Positions 59,196 through 64,000 of a stretch of 64,000 bases of DNA are shown here, piece after piece. Position 1 is the first letter of the stretch. Each line of letters begins with the position of its first letter. The notes under the pieces are model-generated. The model was given only the letters and a program-made list of their open reading frames with translations. It was not told the DNA's origin and made no database searches. Source of the DNA: Streptomyces aculeolatus (GTDB taxonomy: Bacteria > Actinomycetota > Actinomycetes > Streptomycetales > Streptomycetaceae); assembly GCF_020400605.1 (NCBI RefSeq), contig NZ_JAINRD010000004.1, positions 1 through 64,000 of the forward strand. Reading direction: 5' to 3'. The position numbers and the translations under genes were made by a program.

Positions 59196-60605
59196 ATGGC
59201 TACCGCAACCCGCAGCGACAACCCCTACCTGGAGGGCAACTTCGCCCCCGTCCCCGACGAGCTGAGCGTCTCCGACCTCCCCGTGACCGGGGCCCTGCCC
59301 CGCGCACTCAACGGCCGCTTCCTGCGCATCGGCCCCAACCCCGCCGCCCACGAAACCGGCGCGGGCCACCACTGGTTCGCCGCCCGGGGCATGGTGCACG
59401 GCGTCCGGCTGCGCGACGGGCGCGCCGAGTGGTACCGCAACCGGATCGTGCGGGGCGACGCCCCCGAGGACTCCCCCAACACCAACGTCCTCGCCCACGG
59501 CGGCCGGCTCCTCGCCCTCGTCGAGGGCGGCGGCGCGCCGGTGTCGATCACCCCGGACCTGAACCGGATGCGGACCTGGGACTCCGACGGCGCGCTGCGC
59601 TCCGGCTTCACCGCCCACCCGAAGATCGACCCGGAGACCGGCGAGATGCACGCCGTCAGCTACCTGATCGACCCCTCCTCCGCGCATCTGCGCTACGTCG
59701 TCGTCGACGCCTCCGGCACCACCGTCCACGCGGCCGACCTGCCCGTATCCGGCGTCCCCATGGTCCACGACATGGCGATGACCGCCACCCGCGTCGTCGT
59801 GCTCGACCTCCCGGTGACCCTCTCGGCCGCCGCCGTGGGCCGCCTCGCCGCGGGCACGCCGCAGCCCGGCGACGCACACCCGATGCGGTGGAACGACGCA
59901 CACCCGTCCCGCGTCGGTGTGCTGCCGCGCGGCGGTACGGCCGCGGACATCAGGTGGTTCGACGCGCCGCGCTGCTACGTCTTCCACGTCCTCAACGCCT
60001 ACGACGCCCCCGACGGCTCGATCGTCATGGACGTCGTCCGCTACGACACGGTGTTCCGCGACAGCCTCCGCGGCCCCGCCGACGCCCTGCCCGCCCTGGC
60101 CCGGTGGACCGTCCCGCCGCACCGGGGCGCCGTCTCCGAGCAGATCATGTCCGACCGCAGCATCGAGTGGCCCCGGATCAACCAGGCACTGACCGGGCGC
60201 TCCCACCGCTACGGCTGGTTCGGCGGCATCGGCCCCGCGAGCCTGCGGCTGACCGACGACGTCGACCGCGACAGCGGCGGCAGCTTCGAACCCGGGCCGC
60301 TGGTCAAGTTCGACACCGTCACGGGCGAGTCCGCCGCCCACCACTTCGGCGCCGGCCGCGTGACGCAGGAGCCGGTGTTCGTGGCCCGGCCGGGCGGCGG
60401 AGAGGAGGACGACGGGTGGATCCTCTCGGTCGTCCACGACGGCACCACCGACCGCAGCGAACTGGTCGTCCTCGACGCCGCCGACGTCACCGCCGCGCCC
60501 CTCGCCCGCGTACACCTGCCGCGGCGCGTCCCCTTCGGCTTCCACGGCAACTGGATCTCCGACGACGAGATCAGCACCCGGTCCCCGGCCGTGCTCCCCG
60601 CCTGA
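59196..60605 (+). CDS. Carotenoid/stilbene cleavage oxygenase
   Basis: A 469-aa beta-propeller non-heme iron(II) dioxygenase of the carotenoid-cleavage family. The four iron-ligand His are visible: His141 (FTAHPKID), His191 (MVHDMAMT), His264 (YVFHVLNAYD) and a C-terminal His (FGFHGNWI, ~455). The usual N-terminal NGRFLRIGPNPA is also present. ATG 59196 follows GGAG. It could split carotenoids or lignin-derived stilbenes; the family cannot tell which. Divergent from PadR; followed by a strong hairpin. Confidence 0.95.
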   Translation: MATATRSDNPYLEGNFAPVPDELSVSDLPVTGALPRALNGRFLRIGPNPAAHETGAGHHWFAARGMVHGVRLRDGRAEWYRNRIVRGDAPEDSPNTNVLAHGGRLLALVEGGGAPVSITPDLNRMRTWDSDGALRSGFTAHPKIDPETGEMHAVSYLIDPSSAHLRYVVVDASGTTVHAADLPVSGVPMVHDMAMTATRVVVLDLPVTLSAAAVGRLAAGTPQPGDAHPMRWNDAHPSRVGVLPRGGTAADIRWFDAPRCYVFHVLNAYDAPDGSIVMDVVRYDTVFRDSLRGPADALPALARWTVPPHRGAVSEQIMSDRSIEWPRINQALTGRSHRYGWFGGIGPASLRLTDDVDRDSGGSFEPGPLVKFDTVTGESAAHHFGAGRVTQEPVFVARPGGGEEDDGWILSVVHDGTTDRSELVVLDAADVTAAPLARVHLPRRVPFGFHGNWISDDEISTRSPAVLPA

Positions 60606-60631
60606 CCTGCTGCCCCCACTGCCCCGTCGCG

Positions 60632-60670
60632 GCCGGCCCGGTCCGTCCCCCCTCCGCGGACCGGGCCGGC
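60632..60670. terminator. Hairpin terminator between convergent genes
   Basis: Perfect 14-bp arms GCCGGCCCGGTCCG / CGGACCGGGCCGGC with an 11-nt loop, between carotenoid oxygenase and the CMD-like gene. Confidence 0.85.
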
Positions 60671-60687
60671 GCCCTCAGGGCACCTGG

Positions 60688-61143
60688 TCAGGCACCCCAG
60701 TCCTGCGGCACCTGCCTGGTGGTCGCGTTCAGCCGGTTGAACATGTTGGTCACCGCGATCATGAGCACGATCGCCGCGAGCCCCTTCTCGTCGTAATGGC
60801 CGGCGACCTCGTCCCAGAGGGCGTCGGGCACCGGGTCGCTGCGGTCGGCCATTCTCGTCGTCGCCTCCGTCAGCGCCAGCGCGGCCCGCTCCTCCCCGGT
60901 GAAATACGGGGAGTCCCGCCAGGCGGCGACCGCGGAAAGGCGCTCCTCGGTCTCGCCGCTCCTCCTGGCATTGCGGGAGCCGGAATCGACGCACGCGCTG
61001 CACCCGTTGATCTGGCTCGTGCGCAGGTGCACCAGGTCGAGTGTGGTTTTCGGGACCCCGCCGGAATAGGTCGCCTTGAAAATGTCCCCGACGGGCTGCA
61101 TGGCATCAAGAACGCGGGCCGGATTCGGCATTCGCGGCTGCAT
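60688..61143 (-). CDS. Carboxymuconolactone-decarboxylase (AhpD-like) family protein
   Basis: A 151-aa AhpD/CMD-fold protein. The redox motif reads INGCSACVDSGSRNAR (~46-61): the two Cys are kept, but the His normally found three residues after the second Cys (CxxCxxxH) is Gly here. Other family features are LVHLRTSQINGC and DALWDEVAGHYDEKGLAAIVLMIAVTNMFNRLNATT. ATG 61143 follows AAGGAG. It is driven by an ECF41-type promoter (61202-61228) beside a divergent SigJ-like sigma gene, a linkage known for ECF41 systems. Likely a peroxide/thiol-related activity. Confidence 0.9.
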   Translation of the reverse strand: MQPRMPNPARVLDAMQPVGDIFKATYSGGVPKTTLDLVHLRTSQINGCSACVDSGSRNARRSGETEERLSAVAAWRDSPYFTGEERAALALTEATTRMADRSDPVPDALWDEVAGHYDEKGLAAIVLMIAVTNMFNRLNATTRQVPQDWGA

Positions 61144-61201
61144 GGAAATGTCACTCCTTCGCAAATTTCGTGGCGCCGGATTCCGGCGTGCACACTGCTA
61201 T

Positions 61202-61228
61202 GACGTCCGGCGGTGGGGCGGTGTGACA
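61202..61228 (-). promoter_or_regulatory. ECF41-type promoter of the CMD-like gene
   Basis: On the minus strand TGTCACA (61222-61228) is followed after exactly 16 nt by CGTC (61202-61205), the published ECF41 promoter pattern. The predicted start leaves a leader of about 50 nt before ATG 61143. Confidence 0.8.
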
Positions 61229-61288
61229 GCCGGCCGCCGTGGCGGTGACCGCAGCGCGGCGGCAGGGGCGAGGAGGAGGATGGTGGTC

Positions 61289-62167
61289 ATGTACGAAGAC
61301 GAGTTGCTGGCCCGCAGGTTCGAGGAGAGGCGGCCGCGGCTGCAGGCCGTGGCCCGCCGCATGCTCGGTTCCGCCGAGGAGGCCGAGGACGCGGTGCAGG
61401 AGGCGTGGATCAGGCTGCAGCGCGCCGACGCGGAGTCCGTCGAGAACCTCGACGGCTGGCTCACCACCGTCGTCGGCCGCGTCTGCCTGGACGTGCTGCG
61501 GGCCCGTACCCGCCGCGAGGAGCTCTTCGAGGAGCTGCTCGACCAGCACGCCGACCCGCCGCCCGCCGCGCCGGCGGACGAGGCCGCCGACCCGGAGGAA
61601 GCGGCGCTGCTGGCGGACTCCGTGGGCCGGGCGCTGCTGGTCGTCCTGGACACGCTGGAGCCGGACGAGCGGCTGGCCTTCGTGCTGCACGACATGTTCG
61701 CCGTGCCGTTCCCCGACATCGCCGCGATCATCGAGCGCAGCCCGGCCGCCACCCGGCAGCTCGCCAGCCGGGCCCGCCGCCGCGTCCGGGGCGCGTCGCC
61801 GCTGCCCGACCTGCGGCGCCAGCACCAGGTCGTGAGCGCGTTCCTCACCGCCGCCCGCAACGGCGAGTTCGACCGGCTGCTGGCGCTGCTGGCGCCGGAC
61901 GTCGCGATGCGCGCCGACGCGACCGCGGTGGGCATCGGCGCGGCGCGGGCGACGCTCGGGGCGGAAGGGGTGGCGAAGGTCTTCTCCGGCGGCGCGCAGG
62001 CGGCGCGGCTCGCGCTGGTCGACGGGGCGGTGGGCGCCGTGTGGCAGGTGAAGGGGCGCGCGGTCGTGGCGTTCGGCTTCACCGTCGAGGACGGGAGAAT
62101 CACGGCGATCGAGCTGATGGGCGACGCCGAGCGGCTGGAGGGGCTGGACATCGCGGTACTGGGATAG
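61289..62167 (+). CDS. SigJ / ECF41-like extracytoplasmic-function sigma factor with SnoaL domain
   Basis: A ~292-aa ECF sigma factor. Sigma2 at ~5-75 (EERRPRLQAVARRMLGSAEEAEDAVQEAWIRLQRADAESVENLDGWLTTVVGRVCLDVLRAR), sigma4 at ~110-165 (LLVVLDTLEPDERLAFVLHDMFAVPFPDIAAIIERSPAATRQLASRARRRVRG). The C-terminal ~120 residues are a SnoaL/NTF2-like domain that in this group tunes activity. The DGGGR/K motif typical of classic ECF41 is not evident. AGGAGG precedes ATG 61289; ATG 61280 is an alternative. It probably drives the divergent CMD-like gene through the TGTCACA-CGTC promoter. No anti-sigma gene is adjacent, as usual for this group. Confidence 0.9.
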   Translation: MYEDELLARRFEERRPRLQAVARRMLGSAEEAEDAVQEAWIRLQRADAESVENLDGWLTTVVGRVCLDVLRARTRREELFEELLDQHADPPPAAPADEAADPEEAALLADSVGRALLVVLDTLEPDERLAFVLHDMFAVPFPDIAAIIERSPAATRQLASRARRRVRGASPLPDLRRQHQVVSAFLTAARNGEFDRLLALLAPDVAMRADATAVGIGAARATLGAEGVAKVFSGGAQAARLALVDGAVGAVWQVKGRAVVAFGFTVEDGRITAIELMGDAERLEGLDIAVLG

Positions 62168-62249
62168 GACCCGTCCGCAGGGCCCCGGCCGTGGGCCCCG
62201 CCCGCCCCGGCGGCGGCCTACGGGCCGCGCCCCCTGCCGCACCGCAGGT

Positions 62250-62282
62250 GCGCCGCCGGGCGGAAGAACCGCCCGGCGGCGC
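62250..62282. terminator. Hairpin terminator
   Basis: Perfect 14-bp arms GCGCCGCCGGGCGG / CCGCCCGGCGGCGC with loop AAGAA, between the sigma gene and the convergent dehydrogenase. Confidence 0.88.
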
Positions 62283-62336
62283 CGATCGCCGTCAGCCGTC
62301 AGCCGCGGTTTCCGGCTGCGCGCCCGCTGCGTGCGC

Positions 62337-63797
62337 CTACTCGGCCGCGCCGTCCGCGACGTAGTCGATGCGGTAGATCCCGGCGTTGGTGTTGGTGCTG
62401 CCGCGGCCCACGCCGCTGCCCTCGCCGAAGTCGATGACGTAGAGCGAGCCGTCGGGGCCGAACGCGGCGTCGAAGGGCTGGATCCAGCTCATGCCCTCGA
62501 AGACCGGGTCGATCGACTGCAGTTCGCCGTCCGCGTACGAGAAGGTCTTGAACCACTTGCGGGTCAGCTCGTAGTTGAACCACTTGCCGTCGTACGACTC
62601 GGGGAACTTCGTCGCGCTGTCGAGGTCCGGGTCGAAGTCGTACCGCGGGCCGCCCATCGGACCGCCGCCGCCGGAGCCGAGCTGCGGGAACTCGGCGGAG
62701 GCCGCGTACGAGTACCAGACCTGCGCGGCGGTGGCCGGTGGCAGCTGGGCCTTCCCCGTGTTGTTCGGCGAGTTGTTCACGGGTGCGGCGCAGTCGAACT
62801 TCCCGCCGGAGGTGCCGGCGGCGAAGTCGTAGTCGTTGAAGGGGATGTTGTTGCCGACGCAGTACGGCCAGCCCATGTTGCCGGCCTTGGAGATCAGGTT
62901 GTACTCGACGATGCCCGCCGGGCCGCGGTCCGGGTTCGCCTCGCGGGAGTCGGGGCCGTAGTCGCCGACCATCAGCGCGTCGGTCGCGGGGTCGACGGAG
63001 ATGCGGAACGGGTTGCGGAAGCCCATCGCGTAGATCTCCGGGCGGGTCTTCTTCTCGCCCTGCCTGAAGAGGTTGCCCTTGGGGACGGTGTAGGTGCCGC
63101 CCTTGGTGGGCTTGATACGCAGCACCTTGCCGCGCAGGTCGTTGGTGTTGGCGGCGGTGGACTGGGCGTCCCAGGCGTGCCGGCCGTCGCGCTCGTCGGT
63201 CGGCGAGAAGCCGTCCGACTCGAAGGGGTCGGTGTTGTCGCCGGTGGCGGCGTACAGGTTGCCCTTGCTGTCGAAGGCCAGCGAGCCGCCCATGTGCACG
63301 TTGGCGCGGCCCTCGCCGCGCCAGGTGGGGATGGACAGCAGCACCTTCTGGGAAGCGGGGTCGAGGCGGTCGCCCTTCAGGGTGAAGCGGGAGACGTCGA
63401 CCCTCTTCTCGGCCTTGTCGGAGTGCATCACATACAGCTGGTGGTTCTTCGCGAACCGGGGGTCGAGCGCCAGCCCGAGCAGCCCGTCGGACTGGGTGGT
63501 GAACTCCAGCGGATAGTCGAAGTCGTACGCGGTGGTGACCTCCCGCGTCTCCTGGTCGACGATCTTCAGCTCACCGGTGCGCTGCGCCCACAGCACCCGC
63601 CCGTCGGGCGTGACGGCCAGCTCGAAGGGGTCGGCGAGGTCGGAGTCGACCAGCGCGGTGCGGGTGAACCCGGCCGCGTTCGGCGCGCTCGCGCCGGTGG
63701 GCTCGGGCGCGGCCACGGCGGAGGGCGTCGCCACCAGTAAGGCGGGCAGGACGGTGAGCGCGGCGACGAGGGACAGGGGTTTGATCTGACGGCTCAT
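62337..63797 (-). CDS. Secreted PQQ-type glucose/sorbosone dehydrogenase
   Basis: A 486-aa exported six-bladed propeller with signal peptide (~1-29, SAVAA). Family segments: DPFELAVTPDGRVLWAQRTGELKIVD, DGLLGLALDPRFAKNHQLYVMHS, NTNDLRGKVLRIKP, YAMGFRNPFRISVDP, GNMGWPYCVGNN, WIQPFDAAFGPDGSLYVIDFGEGSG. It lacks the N-terminal ThuA domain of the paralogue at 13424-15859. ATG 63797 follows GGGAG. Immediately upstream is a DUF1080 gene that leaves the window, so this locus repeats the dehydrogenase-DUF1080 pairing seen at 11.5-15.9 kb, in the opposite gene order. Confidence 0.92.
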   Translation of the reverse strand: MSRQIKPLSLVAALTVLPALLVATPSAVAAPEPTGASAPNAAGFTRTALVDSDLADPFELAVTPDGRVLWAQRTGELKIVDQETREVTTAYDFDYPLEFTTQSDGLLGLALDPRFAKNHQLYVMHSDKAEKRVDVSRFTLKGDRLDPASQKVLLSIPTWRGEGRANVHMGGSLAFDSKGNLYAATGDNTDPFESDGFSPTDERDGRHAWDAQSTAANTNDLRGKVLRIKPTKGGTYTVPKGNLFRQGEKKTRPEIYAMGFRNPFRISVDPATDALMVGDYGPDSREANPDRGPAGIVEYNLISKAGNMGWPYCVGNNIPFNDYDFAAGTSGGKFDCAAPVNNSPNNTGKAQLPPATAAQVWYSYAASAEFPQLGSGGGGPMGGPRYDFDPDLDSATKFPESYDGKWFNYELTRKWFKTFSYADGELQSIDPVFEGMSWIQPFDAAFGPDGSLYVIDFGEGSGVGRGSTNTNAGIYRIDYVADGAAE

Positions 63798-63850
63798 GGG
63801 GCTCCCAACGGTGGAGGCGGTTCGGCGGGACGGCGGTCCCCGCCTGCTCG

Positions 63851-64000
63851 TCACTTGCCATAGACCTCGATCACGATGTTCCGGAACGAGACCTCGTCCC
63901 CGGCGCCGTGGTTCTGCAGCCCGATGTGGCCGGGCCCGAGGCGGCGCTCGGGGACGGTGTCGGTGTAGTCGTTGATCTCCACGCCGTTGAGCCGCACGGT
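63851..64000 (-). CDS. DUF1080 domain protein, C-terminus only (cut by window edge)
   Basis: The last 49 codons of a minus-strand gene ending in TGA at 63851. The translated end (TVRLNGVEINDYTDTVPE, GHIGLQNHGAGDEVSFRNI, VIEVYGK) is the C-terminal part of a DUF1080/3-keto-disaccharide-hydrolase domain, closely comparable to the end of the 11493-13427 gene (GYIGLQVHGTTDVVSFRDI). It sits 53 bp upstream of the dehydrogenase start, so the two are likely one operon. The N-terminal part (whether it has cupredoxin or Ig domains) is not visible. Confidence 0.88.
   Translation of the reverse strand, partial: TVRLNGVEINDYTDTVPERRLGPGHIGLQNHGAGDEVSFRNIVIEVYGK

Overview
This window looks like a chromosomal segment from a Streptomyces-like actinomycete. 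It is very GC-rich with strong third-position GC bias. GTG starts and 4-bp ATGA/GTGA gene overlaps are common. The sugar ABC operon has no ATPase gene of its own, which fits the shared MsiK-type ATPase of streptomycetes. CebR-, DasR- and Zur-type operators of the Streptomyces pattern are visible. I see no rRNA or tRNA gene, CRISPR array, insertion sequence or prophage.

Layout. 0-1.2 kb: the start of a lipoprotein gene running off the left edge, then an in-frame deletion scar joining the 5' end of narG to the 3' end of narK. 1.2-9.3 kb: two small proteins, then a beta-mannoside locus (LacI regulator and GH2 beta-mannosidase, divergent from an ABC importer). 9.4-17.1 kb: a DMT-type permease, a quinone-oxidoreductase-like enzyme, a coupled pair of secreted proteins (ThuA plus PQQ-type sugar dehydrogenase; cupredoxin plus Ig-like repeats plus DUF1080) and a divergent two-domain laccase. 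17.3-29.9 kb: an AztD-like zinc lipoprotein whose start lies inside a Zur-type box, DUF6454 protein, YdjM-like membrane protein, amidase, EF-hand protein, TetR/SRPBCC pair with strong operators, AzlCD with an XRE-cupin regulator, a secreted TNT-fold protein, ArsC-like phosphatase and small proteins.

30-33 kb: a coupled operon of DyP peroxidase (with an encapsulin-loading tail), encapsulin and a potassium-channel protein. 33.4-44.3 kb: MscS-like protein and polysaccharide degradation: GH6 glucanase and AA10 lytic polysaccharide monooxygenase, each behind a perfect CebR palindrome, and a GH18 chitinase behind a DasR-like site. A TetR/SnoaL/metal-binding/DUF1772 cluster lies between. 44.6-51.2 kb: MarR/MFS pair, thyA-folA, a roughly 115-bp palindrome, a DUF4232 lipoprotein with a repeat-expanded N-terminus, a beta-propeller glycosidase-like protein and a methyltransferase.

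51.4-64 kb: secreted DUF1996 protein and discoidin-tailed glycosidase with their likely LacI regulator, an ArsR-SulP operon, PadR/carotenoid oxygenase, a SigJ/ECF41-type sigma factor divergent from a carboxymuconolactone-decarboxylase-like gene carrying an ECF41-type promoter, and a second sugar dehydrogenase/DUF1080 pair cut by the right edge.

The overall theme is saprophytic breakdown of plant and fungal polymers (mannan, cellulose, chitin) together with extracellular copper- and PQQ-dependent oxidation. The most unusual assemblies are the DyP-encapsulin-K+ channel operon and the cupredoxin-DUF1080/ThuA-dehydrogenase pair.
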